Assembly (NCBI RefSeq): GCF_010731535.1 | Contig: NZ_AP022581.1 | Span: 2,303,952 to 2,367,951 of the forward strand | Direction: 5' to 3' | Length of the DNA: 64,000 bases | Source: Mycobacterium lacus | GTDB lineage: Bacteria; Actinomycetota; Actinomycetes; Mycobacteriales; Mycobacteriaceae | Part shown: positions 19,830-29,911 of the stretch, in pieces | How positions within the stretch are numbered: position 1 is the stretch's first letter | How the letters are laid out: every line of letters begins with the position of its first letter | Translations under genes and position numbers: made by a program | The notes under the pieces: model-generated | Database searches by the model: none | Seen by the model: the letters and a program-made list of their open reading frames with translations, nothing else | What the model was told of the DNA's origin: nothing

Positions 19830-20425
19830 GGTGTCGAGCACCCGGGTGGAGTCGAGTCTGTGGGGTCGCACGGCGATTTGACCGAGGTAGAGGAAGCCTT
19901 TTAGTAGCGGCGGTCGATGCGTCCTCAGTGGTGATCCAGCCGCTGGTGCCTTCTACGGCCCAGCGCCGAGGTTGGACGATGAACTTGTGGCCGGGCGTCG
20001 GCCCGGACACCACATCGACGGTGACAGCGGCCCGGCTGGCGGCGTGGTGACGGCCTGGCCGGTGTAGCCCCTGTCCGCCCGCACGTGGCTGATGGTCGGC
20101 GCGATCCGTCCCGTTGTGGCACCAGCGCGGGAAGTGCTGGTGCGCGGCCGACCAGCACCCGGTGAGTCGTGCGGCTAGGGGCACTCCCCCTCGCAAGCTG
20201 GGGTACCCCTACCCGCTTTCGGGGAATGCCGCCACGCACACCCGGTGCGCAACACAACCGGGATGGCGTCGAGGTATTCGCGCCACCGGTGCGGCGGGCA
20301 TGGCCACAGGCGCGGTAACGGATACCAGCGGCCGGCATCGACGAGCTGCTGGACGCGCCACGCCTGCTTGTAGGTGGAGCGTCATCGCATTGTTGACTGC
20401 CCCGCATTGCGGGCAACACTCATAC
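19830..20425 (-). pseudogene. Decayed IS5-family-like transposase
   Basis: On the minus strand an N-terminal piece at about 20345-20220 reads WRVQQLVDAGRWYPLPRLW then HRWREYLDAIPVVLRTGCAW, as in IS5-family transposases. A later piece in another frame at about 20090-19925 gives GYTGQAV-like text and ends with HKFIVQPRRWAVEGTSGWI, the family's C-terminal RRWVVERT-like motif. There is no single open frame, no clear start, and I could not place terminal inverted repeats. M. tuberculosis carries a transposase gene (Rv2177c) close to this locus, so the site may be an old insertion hot spot. Confidence 0.65.
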
Positions 20426-20442
20426 CAGTTGTTCGACACCCT

Positions 20443-20847
20443 TTAATAAGCCATGGCCTGCGCCCGGCGCACCACTTCCCGAGCCTGGTGGGCGTGCAGC
20501 GCATCGACGGGGCGGGCGTTGCTGATGGCATCACGCGTGCCGTCGCGGGTGATCGTCAACGACGGGTCGGGGGTGAACAGCCAGCGCACAATCTCGGTGT
20601 CGTGATAACCGCCGTCGTGCAGGATCGTCAGCAGCCCTGGCAGACTCTTGACCACCTCACCGGAATTGGTGAAGAAGACCTGCGGCACCACCACGCCACC
20701 ACCACGCCGCACCGCGACCAGATGGCCTTCCCGCAGCTGCTGCTGCACTTTACTGACCGGCACGCCCAGCAGCTCGGCGACCCGGGACAGGTCGTACGTT
20801 GGCTCGTCAGGGTCCAAAACGTCGTCGCCGGCGGGAATACTGCCCAC
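20443..20847 (-). CDS. Winged-helix DNA-binding protein, PknL substrate (Rv2175c family)
   Basis: 134 residues from GTG at 20847. The helix-turn-helix segment is DLSRVAELLGVPVSKVQQQLREGHLVAVRRGG, followed by a beta wing and a helical C-terminus ending in EVVRRAQAMAY. Rv2175c is known as a DNA-binding substrate of the kinase PknL, encoded divergently 90 bases away, and that pairing is kept here. The M. tuberculosis protein has about 12 more N-terminal residues; here no good start lies upstream. The 89-base divergent spacer presumably holds both promoters. Confidence 0.93.
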   Translation of the reverse strand: MGSIPAGDDVLDPDEPTYDLSRVAELLGVPVSKVQQQLREGHLVAVRRGGGVVVPQVFFTNSGEVVKSLPGLLTILHDGGYHDTEIVRWLFTPDPSLTITRDGTRDAISNARPVDALHAHQAREVVRRAQAMAY

Positions 20848-20936
20848 CGGGCCAGTCTAGAACCCGATACGCATACGAGTGGCCACGTTTAGCGCACCTT
20901 CTGCCAACCGATCGCGCTACCACCTACGATGACCCC

Positions 20937-22196
20937 GTGGCTCAAGCAGGATTGCCCGGCCCCCCCTCGGGCCCTGCCGGCCCGCATCATCGCCGAGCTC
21001 AAGCAGGATCGGGCGACCCGTTGGACAGCACCTTGCTGGATGGCCGCTATCTCGTCCAGGCCAAGATCGCAAGCGGCGGTACCTCGACGGTCTACCGCGG
21101 CCTCGACGTCCGACTCGACCGGCCCGTCGCGCTGAAGGTGATGGATTCTCGCTACTGCGGTGACGACCAATTCCTGACCCGCTTCCGGCTCGAGGCCCGC
21201 ACCGTCGCCCGGCTGAAGCACCCCGGGCTGGTCGCGGTCTACGACCAGGGCCTGGACGGCAGGCATCCGTTTCTGGTCATGGAGCTCATCGAGGGCGGTA
21301 CCCTGCGCGAGCTGCTCATCGAGCGTGGTCCGATGCCGCCGCATGCCGTGGCAGCCGTGCTTAGCCGGGTGCTGGGCGGGCTGGCGGCCGCGCATCGAGC
21401 CGGCCTGGTGCATCGCGACGTCAAGCCGGAGAACATCCTGATCTCCGACGACGGCGACATCAAGATCGCCGATTTCGGGTTGGTCCGTGCCGTCGCGGCC
21501 GCTGGAATCACCTCCGCCAGCGTCATTTTGGGGACCGCGGCCTATCTGTCCCCCGAGCAGGTTCGCGACGGAAACGCCGGTCCCCGCAGCGATGTCTACT
21601 CCGCAGGAATCCTCACCTACGAGCTGCTGACCGGGTGTACCCCGTTCACCGGTGACTCGGCATTGTCGATCGCCTACCAACGACTGGATACCGACGTGCC
21701 GCACCCCAGTGCCGTGATCGATGGCGTGCCAACACAATTCGACGAGTTCGTGGCGTGCGCGACCGCCCGCGACCCCGCCGACCGGTTCGCCGACGCGATC
21801 GAGATGGCCGCCGATCTGGAAGCGATAGCCGAGGAATTGGCGCTGCCGGACTTCCGGGTGCCGGCGCCGCGTAACTCCGCGCAGCACCGGTCGGCGGCGC
21901 TGCATCACAGCCGAATGAACCAGCGCCGGGCGACCGCGCAGCAGGTACACCACCCGACCCGCCAGTTCACACGCGAACCCGAAGACTGGCCGCAGCCTGA
22001 ACCCGCCGAAGCCGATGAATACGGGCATGAACCGGCATCAGGGCAATTCGCCGGTATCTCGATCGACGAATTCGTGTGGGCGCGTCAACACTCGCGCCGC
22101 ATGGTGCTGATCTGGGTGGCAATCGTCATCGCGCTCACCGGGCTGGTCGCGACCGTGGCATGGACGATTGGCAGCAACCTGAGCGGACTGCTGTAG
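20937..22196 (+). CDS. pknL: Serine/threonine-protein kinase PknL
   Basis: 419 residues from the GTG at 20937, chosen because the next residues align with the M. tuberculosis start; earlier in-frame codons overlap the divergent gene. Kinase motifs: glycine loop GGTSTVY (47-53), Lys67 in VALKVM, catalytic Asp161 in HRDVKPEN, and DFG at 179-181. An activation loop with several Thr and Ser residues precedes SPEQ. A proline- and acid-rich juxtamembrane region leads to one transmembrane helix near the C-terminus (LIWVAIVIALTGLVATVAW), with almost no extracellular domain. An in-frame 57-bp MIRU-like insertion adds 19 residues close to the N-terminus compared with Rv2176 (399 residues). Confidence 0.95.
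   Translation: MAQAGLPGPPSGPAGPHHRRAQAGSGDPLDSTLLDGRYLVQAKIASGGTSTVYRGLDVRLDRPVALKVMDSRYCGDDQFLTRFRLEARTVARLKHPGLVAVYDQGLDGRHPFLVMELIEGGTLRELLIERGPMPPHAVAAVLSRVLGGLAAAHRAGLVHRDVKPENILISDDGDIKIADFGLVRAVAAAGITSASVILGTAAYLSPEQVRDGNAGPRSDVYSAGILTYELLTGCTPFTGDSALSIAYQRLDTDVPHPSAVIDGVPTQFDEFVACATARDPADRFADAIEMAADLEAIAEELALPDFRVPAPRNSAQHRSAALHHSRMNQRRATAQQVHHPTRQFTREPEDWPQPEPAEADEYGHEPASGQFAGISIDEFVWARQHSRRMVLIWVAIVIALTGLVATVAWTIGSNLSGLL
20940..21009. repeat. MIRU-like element inside pknL with 13-bp direct repeats
   Basis: GCTCAAGCAGGAT occurs at 20940-20952 and again at 20997-21009, a period of 57. The 44 bases between share GGCCCGCATCATCGCCGAG and the GC-rich palindrome with the element after lppM. 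Because 57 is a multiple of three the kinase frame stays open. Removing one repeat and the core gives an N-terminus that aligns without a gap to M. tuberculosis PknL as I recall it. Confidence 0.75.
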
Positions 22197-22206
22197 GGCC
22201 TTGGCC

Positions 22207-23667
<1,461 letters not shown>

Positions 23668-23716
23668 TCATCGCCCTAATCTGATTGTCCGTCTCGCCCC
23701 CTTGCCGTTTCGCGGC

Positions 23717-24232
23717 TCAGCGCGCCGCACCCCGGCCCGCATCGTCAACGGAGGTGATGAGCCGGAATCGACGCAGCTGGTCCCGAGCATCGACCAGCGC
23801 GTCGTGCGCATCGCGTGACCGCGGCGGCATCGGGGGGCATCCCCGGTCCTCCCACAGCTGCCGCAGTTCCCGGGTAAAGCGGGGCATTGCCGCGGGCAGG
23901 TCCGGCATTGGGCCCCACAACTGGCACAGCGCAACATGGTCATAGGCCCCCACCCAGGCCCACAGCTCGATCGGATCATTGGTCCCGACACTGAAGACGC
24001 CGAAGAAGCTCTCCAGGTCCTGGCGAATCTGACTGCGCGACCGCCACACCGGGGAGGCCGGGGACGGCAGCTTGGGCAACACATGGGTGCGTACCCAGCC
24101 GCCGGCCCGCTCGCGATCAAATTCCGTGGACACGGCGTAGTACTCGCGGCCATCCTCGGCGACCACCCCGATCGAGATCAGCTCGATGGTGCGGCCGTCC
24201 TCGATGAATTCGGTGTCATAGAAGTACCGCAC
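23717..24232 (-). CDS. DEDDh 3'-5' exoribonuclease (RNase AS, Rv2179c)
   Basis: 171 residues from GTG. The exonuclease motifs are visible: Exo I FYDTEFIEDG (Asp and Glu metal ligands), Exo II within GAYDHVALCQLWG, and Exo III HDALVDARDQLRR (His and Asp). Rv2179c has a solved structure and is described as an RNase T-like exoribonuclease acting on adenylate-containing RNA. The C-terminus, DDAGRGAAR, is encoded by a stretch resembling half of the MIRU-like elements in this window. It is followed on the same strand by aroG after 124 bases. Confidence 0.92.
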   Translation of the reverse strand: MRYFYDTEFIEDGRTIELISIGVVAEDGREYYAVSTEFDRERAGGWVRTHVLPKLPSPASPVWRSRSQIRQDLESFFGVFSVGTNDPIELWAWVGAYDHVALCQLWGPMPDLPAAMPRFTRELRQLWEDRGCPPMPPRSRDAHDALVDARDQLRRFRLITSVDDAGRGAAR

Positions 24233-24249
24233 CGCCGCAGCCTAGTCCT

Positions 24250-24308
24250 GCGAGCAGTCGCAAAAGTCCCCGAAACACACAATTTTCGGGACTATTGCGG
24301 CTGCTCGC
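24250..24308. terminator. Large inverted repeat of the GCGAGCAG...CTGCTCGC family
   Basis: Imperfect palindrome: outer arms GCGAGCAG and CTGCTCGC, then CGCAA/TTGCG, then GTCCC/GGGAC around a short A/T-rich loop. It lies between the broken Rv2180c homologue and the RNase gene on the same strand, so it would end transcripts of the former. Three better-formed relatives lie at 32304, 49087 and 55708. Confidence 0.6.
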
Positions 24309-24501
24309 CAAATTATCGGGCGATCAGGATCGGGTCGGTTCCCTCGGGCGGAGGTGCGAGACGGACATCATGATCGAGCTGCGCGTCGACCGCACCCGCG
24401 TCGGGCACGCGCGGGGTACCTGCGACCACACACTGCAGCCGCGGCATGGCTTGCGCGACGGGGCGACGCCATCTCCGCTCCCGTTGCGGGGCACGCCACA
24501 T

Positions 24502-25175
24502 TTAGTCCGGCTGACGGGTGTACCGCCACCGGGCCCAGGGGACATGCGGGCGCGATAGCCGGATCGCCCCGATGACCAGCAGCACAACGATGAACATGCC
24601 CAGCAGCCCGGTCCAGAGCTTGCCTTTGAGCAGCGCCAGCACCGCTACCGGCAACGTCACACCAATCCGCCAACCAGCATGCTTTGTGGCAGCACCAGTT
24701 AGTGCCATGCCGGATCGGCAGGAACAACATCAGCGGAAGCCCGGTATCAATAGTCCCGCGACGGCCACCGCCGCGAAGACGGCGTCCACCGAGCTGCGCC
24801 CGTCTTCCTCCCAGTACACGTCGGACAAGATGCAGGACCGGCGCGTACCCATCGCGCATCAACGCCGCCCCGATTCCGAAAGCGATTGCGGCCATTGTGA
24901 ATTCGCGCTGTTGTCCGTCGATCGACAAGGTGACCACGGTCAGTCCGGACAGCATCACCAGGACCACCCCGGAACGCGACGTGGCGAATGTGCACCGATC
25001 CGATGTGGATGTTCCGCGGCTGCCACCACCTCGGCGACAAGCCGCTCTCAGCACGATGACGGATAAAGCGCACGAACGTCCGCGTCACGAAGAACGTCAA
25101 AATGAACGCGATCAGGCAGCACAGCAACGGCAGCCGACCGCGACCGACGGTGTCATGTTGGAGCCAACGGAACAC
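24502..25175 (-). pseudogene. Frameshifted homologue of membrane protein Rv2180c
   Basis: The protein is readable but scattered over frames. The N-terminus (from 25175, MFRWLQHDTVGRGRLPLLCC... to about IHIGSVHIRHVAF) is in one frame. GVVLVMLSGLTVVTLSIDG and AAIAFGIGAALM follow in a second. SDVYWEEDGRSSVDAVFAA (about 24840-24780) is in a third. The last helix, AVLALLKGKLWTGLLGMFIVVLLVIGA, ends at 24502 in a further shift. At least three frameshifts are therefore needed to rebuild the integral membrane protein. Clustered sequencing errors are an alternative, but neighbouring genes are clean. Confidence 0.8.
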
Positions 25176-25268
25176 CGTAAAAAACTACGCCCCACACCCC
25201 CACTCATCCCGGCGGCCGCGCTGCACCACACGTAACGGTCGCCGGCACCGATTACGCTGTCATGCGAC

Positions 25269-26555
25269 ATGAGTAGCAATTGGCGGGCGCCCAGCGTGGG
25301 CAGTCGACGCGGGCGGGTCTTGCTGTGGTGCCTGCTCTGGTTACTGGCCGCTGCGGCGTTGGGCCATGTGTGTTGGGGGCTGTTCGGTCACACGCCGTAC
25401 CGCATCGATATCGACATCTATCAGATGGGCGGTCAGGCCTGGTTGGACGGGCGTCCGCTCTACAGCGGCAACGTGATGTTTCACACACCCATCGGGCTGG
25501 ACCTGCCGTTCACGTATCCCCCGCTGGCGGCCATCGTGTTCAGCCCGTTCGCCTGGTTGCAAATGCCCGCCGCCAGCGTCGCGATAACGGTGTTGACGTT
25601 GGTCCTGCTGATCATCTCGACGGTGATCGTGCTGACCCGCCTCGACGTGTGGACCACCTCGACGGTGCTGAACGGGCCCGCGTGGTTGCGCCGGGTGTGG
25701 CTGGCCGTCGTCATCGTGGCTCCGGCCGCGATCTGGCTCGAGCCAATCAACTCCAACTTCGCCTTCGGCCAGATCAACGTCATCCTCATGACCCTGGTCC
25801 TCGCCGACTGCTTCCCGCGTCGCACGCCATGGCCACGCGGGCTGATGCTGGGCTTGGGCATCGCGCTGAAACTCACCCCGGCGGTGTTTCTGCTCTACTT
25901 CCTGTTGCGCCGGGATAGCCGGGCCGCGTGGGCAGCGCTGGCATCTTTCGCGGCCGCGACACTCGTCGGTTTCGCCCTCGCGTGGGGCGACTCGTGGGAG
26001 TACTGGACTCACACGCTGCACCACACCGACCGGATTGGTGAGGCGGCCCTGAATACCGATCAAAACATCGCGGGTGCACTGGCGCGGCTGGGCCTCGGGG
26101 AGCAAGAGCGGTTCCCGCTGTGGGTGGTCGCGTGCCTCCTCGTGCTGGCGGCGACCATTTGGGCGATGCGGCGGGTGCTACGGGCCGGTGAGCCGACCCT
26201 GGCTGTGATCTGCGTCGCACTCTTCGGGTTGGTGGTCTCACCCGTGTCGTGGTCACACCACTGGGTGTGGATGCTGCCGGCCGTGCTGGTGACGGGCGTA
26301 TTAGCCTGGCACCGCCGAAACGTCGCACTGGCAGCCCTTAGCGCCGCCGGGTGGGCGCTGATGCGATGGACGCCGATCGACTTGCTGCCCAAGCACCACG
26401 AGACGACCGCGGTCTGGTGGCGACAACTTGTCGGGATGTCCTACGTGTGGTGGGCGGTGGCAGTGATCGTCGCTTCCGGGCTGACGGTCACCGCCCGGGC
26501 GATTCCCCAACGCTCCAACGCTCCCGGACTGACTGCGGTATCGGCCGTCGGCTGA
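25269..26555 (+). CDS. Alpha-(1->2)-mannosyltransferase (Rv2181 family, GT87)
   Basis: 428 residues (427 in M. tuberculosis). A GT-C-fold membrane enzyme that adds single alpha-1,2-mannose branches to the lipomannan/lipoarabinomannan backbone and caps, using polyprenol-phosphomannose. The first transmembrane helix (about 17-38) is followed by the acidic periplasmic loop [21 protein letters not shown] that carries the expected catalytic Asp, and about ten further helices. The ATG start gives the family length. It is divergent from the broken Rv2180c gene. Its TGA stop abuts the first unit of a 56-bp tandem array. Confidence 0.93.
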   Translation: MSSNWRAPSVGSRRGRVLLWCLLWLLAAAALGHVCWGLFGHTPYRIDIDIYQMGGQAWLDGRPLYSGNVMFHTPIGLDLPFTYPPLAAIVFSPFAWLQMPAASVAITVLTLVLLIISTVIVLTRLDVWTTSTVLNGPAWLRRVWLAVVIVAPAAIWLEPINSNFAFGQINVILMTLVLADCFPRRTPWPRGLMLGLGIALKLTPAVFLLYFLLRRDSRAAWAALASFAAATLVGFALAWGDSWEYWTHTLHHTDRIGEAALNTDQNIAGALARLGLGEQERFPLWVVACLLVLAATIWAMRRVLRAGEPTLAVICVALFGLVVSPVSWSHHWVWMLPAVLVTGVLAWHRRNVALAALSAAGWALMRWTPIDLLPKHHETTAVWWRQLVGMSYVWWAVAVIVASGLTVTARAIPQRSNAPGLTAVSAVG

Positions 26556-26891
26556 CGCGCTCCGACGGTGGCGACCCGCTTCGCCCGGCTACGCCGCGCT
26601 TGCGATCGCCACGCGCTCCGACGGTGGCGACCCGCTTCGCCCGGCTACGCCGCGCTTGCGATCGCCACGCGCTCCGACGGTGGCGACCCGCTTCGCCCGG
26701 CTACGCCGCGCTTGCGATCGCCACGTGCGCCAATGGTGGCGACCCGCTTCGCCCGGCTACGCCGCGCTTGCGATCGCCACGTGCGCCAATGGTGGCGACC
26801 CGCTTCGCCCGGCTACGCCGCGCTTGCGATCGCCACGTGCGCCAATGGTGGCGACCCGCTTCGCCCGGCTACGCCGCGCTTGCGATCGCCA
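26556..26891. repeat. Tandem array, exactly six 56-bp units
   Basis: Six head-to-tail 56-bp units fill the space between two convergent stop codons (TGA 26553-26555 and, on the other strand, 26892-26894) with no base left over. Units 1-3 begin CGCGCTCCGACGG and units 4-6 begin CGTGCGCCAATGG; the other 43 bases look identical. Each unit contains GGTGGCGA and a CGATCGCCAC inverted partner, so single units could fold. Copy number probably varies between strains, as in typing VNTR loci. Confidence 0.97.
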
Positions 26892-27611
26892 CTAGCCGGC
26901 GGCGGTCTCGGGAATCCGTACGGCGTCCTTCGCGGCACGGGTGCCGTTTTTGACGCTGGCGGCGTACATGTCGACGTACTCTTGACCCGACAGGCCCATC
27001 AGCTCGTAGATCACCTCGTCCGTGACCGCCCGCTCGATGAAATGGTTGCCCGCCATTCCCTCGAAGCGCGAAAAGTCCATCGGCTTACCGAACCGAACGG
27101 TGACCCGGCCGAACCGCAACATCTTTTTGCCCGGCGGGTTGACGACGTCGGTGCCGATCATCGCTACCGGAATCACTGGAACCCCGGTGTGCAACGCCAG
27201 CCGCGCCAGCCCGGTCTTGCCTTTGTAGAGCCGACCGTCCGGCGAGCGGGTGCCCTCGGGGTACACGCCCAGCAGCTTGCCCTGGGCCAGCAGCCCTTCG
27301 GCCGTTAGCAGTGCGGACTGCGCAGAGTCGGCGTTGGTGCGGTCGATGGGCACCTGGCCGGAGACGCTGTAGAACCAGCGGTTGATCCAGCCTCTCAGCC
27401 CGGTGCCGGTAAAGTACTCCGCCTTCGCCAGGAACCAGATCCGGCGGCGCACCACCAACGGAAGGTAGAAGCTGTCCGCCACCGCGAGGTGGTTGCTGGC
27501 CAGGATCGCTGGCCCAGAACTCGGGATGTGTTCCAGGCCTTCGACTTTCGGCCGGCCGAGCAAGGTAAAAAGCGGGCCCATGAAGATGTACTTGAATAGG
27601 TAGTACCACAT
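26892..27611 (-). CDS. 1-acyl-sn-glycerol-3-phosphate acyltransferase (PlsC family)
   Basis: 239 residues from the ATG at 27611, which follows GAGAGG; upstream in-frame codons are not supported. Homologue of Rv2182c. The acyltransferase motifs are NHLAVADSFYLP (the H-x4-D catalytic pair), PIDRTNADS, YPEGTRSPDG and PVIPVAMIGT. It would acylate lysophosphatidate to phosphatidate at the membrane, feeding phospholipid and phosphoinositide synthesis. It converges with the mannosyltransferase gene, and its stop touches the last unit of the tandem array. Confidence 0.93.
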   Translation of the reverse strand: MWYYLFKYIFMGPLFTLLGRPKVEGLEHIPSSGPAILASNHLAVADSFYLPLVVRRRIWFLAKAEYFTGTGLRGWINRWFYSVSGQVPIDRTNADSAQSALLTAEGLLAQGKLLGVYPEGTRSPDGRLYKGKTGLARLALHTGVPVIPVAMIGTDVVNPPGKKMLRFGRVTVRFGKPMDFSRFEGMAGNHFIERAVTDEVIYELMGLSGQEYVDMYAASVKNGTRAAKDAVRIPETAAG

Positions 27612-27696
27612 GGTTCCCTCTCGGCCGCACCGGATGGTGTTCTGCGCCAACTGTACCCATCAGCGATGCCTCCGACCACCTCCGCGCGGCGGCGGC

Positions 27697-28101
27697 TCAC
27701 TCCTCGAGGCTAACCGGGATGGGCTGATAGCGCGTTTTCGCGGCGCCGTTTCCCGCGCCGTTCCCCGGGGCCGTGTCGGTAGCGACGCCGCCATCGGGCG
27801 GGCCATCGGGTGGGGGTTGCGCCGATCGGTCAATGTCGGCGACTATGGCGCGGATCACGTCCAGCAGAGCGACGCTGTGGTTGGCGATGACGGTCACGAG
27901 CGGGTGCTGCTCGCCGGTGACCACGGCGGCCAGCGCGCACACGGGACACCACACCTGCTGGCACTTGCCGGTCCCAACGCCGGCGCCCGAGGCCATCACG
28001 GCCGCCGCCCGCACCGCGGGGTCGATCCCGTCCAGGATCGCCTGCGCTAGCCTCCGCAGCTCGGGACCGACGTCGGTATGAGCCCTACTCACCTTGGCCA
28101 T
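27697..28101 (-). CDS. Small conserved actinobacterial protein with Cys cluster (Rv2183c family)
   Basis: 134 residues. A helical N-terminal region leads to Cys47, Cys52 and Cys55 in GKCQQVWCPVCALAA, a possible metal site, then a helix and a Gly/Pro-rich tail. It overlaps the 3' end of the ArsA-like ATPase gene by 13 bases and is therefore translationally linked to it. No enzyme motif is visible. The conserved pairing suggests that the two proteins act together, but no function is known to me. Confidence 0.85.
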   Translation of the reverse strand: MAKVSRAHTDVGPELRRLAQAILDGIDPAVRAAAVMASGAGVGTGKCQQVWCPVCALAAVVTGEQHPLVTVIANHSVALLDVIRAIVADIDRSAQPPPDGPPDGGVATDTAPGNGAGNGAAKTRYQPIPVSLEE

Positions 28102-29351
28102 ACCTCCGGATCCGGTCGAAAACGAACTGTCAGCTCACTGCCCCGCAGACGCGCGTCCTGCACCGTACACCGCCGCAGGACGGACGCCAACCGAACCCGG
28201 CGCCGCACGCCGCCGGCACTGATGATCAGGTCGTCGTCGGACCGGCCCAGCGTCAGCGCCCCGGGATCGAGCTGGGGCAAGGCTAGCCTCAGCCGATAGA
28301 CCGATTCCAGCCCCGACCCGGACTCCAGGTCGACGACGGGACGCAGCGGTCCCGGCGGCGCAGCTCCGCGGCGACGACGGGAACTGTCCAGCAACCCACC
28401 CAGCGCCTTGGGGCCGATCGGCTCACCGGCCAGATGCGGAACCAGCACTAGCGCCACGTCGCCGATGGTGGCGTCGAGTTCGGCGAGGACCGCACGTTGC
28501 TCGCAGATGCGTTCGGCGTACCAGTAGAACGCCGGGTGGTCGGGCAGGTTGCGGTACTCGTAGGATTCATCTCGCACCAGAACCTGATTGACCAGCAATT
28601 CCTCGACGCGCACGCCCATCAACGCCAGTGAACCCAGCGTTCGGGCCGCTTCGGCCGCGACCACCCGCTCGGGGGTCAGCACCAGGTGAGCGCTGACCAA
28701 TTCACCGTCGGTCAGCAATGCGCTGAGCCGCTCCACGCTGGCGCTAATGCGCTCCAACAGTTCCACCGCCGCGGCCGACCGGGCGTCATTGGCGGCGATG
28801 GACAGCCTGCGATGCCGCGGCCAGGCACGTTCCACGTATAGCCCGAAGGTAGCGGGCAGGGTCAACATTCGTAACGCGTCCGCGGTCGAGGCACAGTCAA
28901 CGACGATGCGATCCCATCGCCCGGCCGCCGCAAGCTCGCCGACCGCGTGCAATCCGAGCACTTCCTGGATGCCGGGTAGCGCCGAGAGTTCTTCGGGGGC
29001 AATACTGCTCAGCTCGGAGTCGGGAAATCTCGCGTCCAGCGCGTCGACCACGTTGTGCCACCTGGACTCGAGCAGGGCCAGGGTGTCCAGTGCCAGCGCA
29101 TCGAGATATCCGCCGCCGCCCTGGTCCTCCCCGGTTCCGAGATCGGCTAGCACACGAATGGGTGCGCCCCGACCGGTCGGCGGGACCGCGATGCCCAGCA
29201 CGTCGCCCAGCGAGTGCGCCTGGTCGGTGGACACCACCAGCACTCGATGACCGGCGTTGGCATCACAGACCGCGGTCGCGGACGCCAGGGTGGATTTTCC
29301 TACCCCGCCTTTGCCGACAAAAAGACTGATCCGGGCCGGGGCGGACACCAC
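28089..29351 (-). CDS. ArsA/GET3-like P-loop ATPase
   Basis: 420 residues from GTG; homologue of Rv2184c. The deviant Walker A motif GKGGVGKST lies at about residues 13-21, followed by the switch-like segment VSTDQAHSLGDVLG and, mid-protein, RIVVDCASTADALRMLTLP. These place it in the ArsA/GET3 SIMIBI class of ATPases. There is no arsenical metal-site signature that I can see, so a role in membrane-protein handling or redox control is as likely as metal export. It lies between the SRPBCC gene (14 bases upstream) and Rv2183c (overlapping), forming one minus-strand operon. Confidence 0.88.
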   Translation of the reverse strand: MVSAPARISLFVGKGGVGKSTLASATAVCDANAGHRVLVVSTDQAHSLGDVLGIAVPPTGRGAPIRVLADLGTGEDQGGGGYLDALALDTLALLESRWHNVVDALDARFPDSELSSIAPEELSALPGIQEVLGLHAVGELAAAGRWDRIVVDCASTADALRMLTLPATFGLYVERAWPRHRRLSIAANDARSAAAVELLERISASVERLSALLTDGELVSAHLVLTPERVVAAEAARTLGSLALMGVRVEELLVNQVLVRDESYEYRNLPDHPAFYWYAERICEQRAVLAELDATIGDVALVLVPHLAGEPIGPKALGGLLDSSRRRRGAAPPGPLRPVVDLESGSGLESVYRLRLALPQLDPGALTLGRSDDDLIISAGGVRRRVRLASVLRRCTVQDARLRGSELTVRFRPDPEVWPR

Positions 29352-29364
29352 GAAGTCACTGGAT

Positions 29365-29802
29365 TCACTCAGCCTCGACTCGTTTCTTCAGATCCTTCAG
29401 AGCCCCGTCGATCAATCTGCGTTCGGCCTTGCGTTTGAGCATCCCGATCATCGGGACGGCAAGGTCGACCGAGAGCTCATAGGTGACCTCGGTGCCAGAA
29501 CCCTTGGGCGCCAAGCGGTACGTGCCCTCGAGGGACTTCAGCAGCGAGCTGGATTCGAGAGTCCAGCTCAGCGATTGGCGATCTGACGGCCACTCGTAGG
29601 ACATGATCAAGGTGTCTTTGAAGATGGTTGCGTCCATCAACATCCGTGCCCGTTTCGGGTAACCCTCGTCGTCAGCCTCCAGGACTTCGACTTCCTTGTA
29701 CTCCGAAATCCATTCCGGGTAAGCCTCGATGTCGGCGATCGCCTTCATCACCTCGGCTGGATCCGCGTCGATGTAGATCGTCTGCGTCGTCTTGTCCGCC
29801 AC
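29365..29802 (-). CDS. TB16.3: SRPBCC/polyketide-cyclase-fold protein TB16.3
   Basis: 145 residues from GTG, homologue of Rv2185c. The START-like fold is indicated by the opening ADKTTQTIYIDADPAEVMKAIADIEAYPEWI and the later GTEVTYELSVDLAVPMIGMLKRKAERRLIDGALKDLKKRVE helix. Such proteins bind hydrophobic ligands in a deep cavity; the ligand here is unknown. It is second in a run of small minus-strand genes that also includes another SRPBCC-like protein just upstream. Confidence 0.92.
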   Translation of the reverse strand: MADKTTQTIYIDADPAEVMKAIADIEAYPEWISEYKEVEVLEADDEGYPKRARMLMDATIFKDTLIMSYEWPSDRQSLSWTLESSSLLKSLEGTYRLAPKGSGTEVTYELSVDLAVPMIGMLKRKAERRLIDGALKDLKKRVEAE

Positions 29803-29911
29803 CTGACTACTTCCCTCTCTCCCGCAAGCGGGTCAACCCCCCTAGGCTATCTGCGGGAGCACCCGGCCTCCCGGCAAAACGGTACTCTCCCGTGCCAAAA
29901 CGTTAACCCGG

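Noticed and set aside
20209..20439. Cys-rich small protein at the end of the IS5 relic
   Set aside because: The neighbouring frame reads clearly as transposase text, so the apparent zinc-finger-like start is a frame shadow.
26556..26891. CRISPR array
   Set aside because: The units are contiguous tandem repeats with no unique spacers, and no cas gene is near.
26568..27308. Long plus-strand frame of repeated residues running into the acyltransferase gene
   Set aside because: It arises because 56-bp units cycle through open frames; the latter part is antisense to a clear PlsC-family gene.
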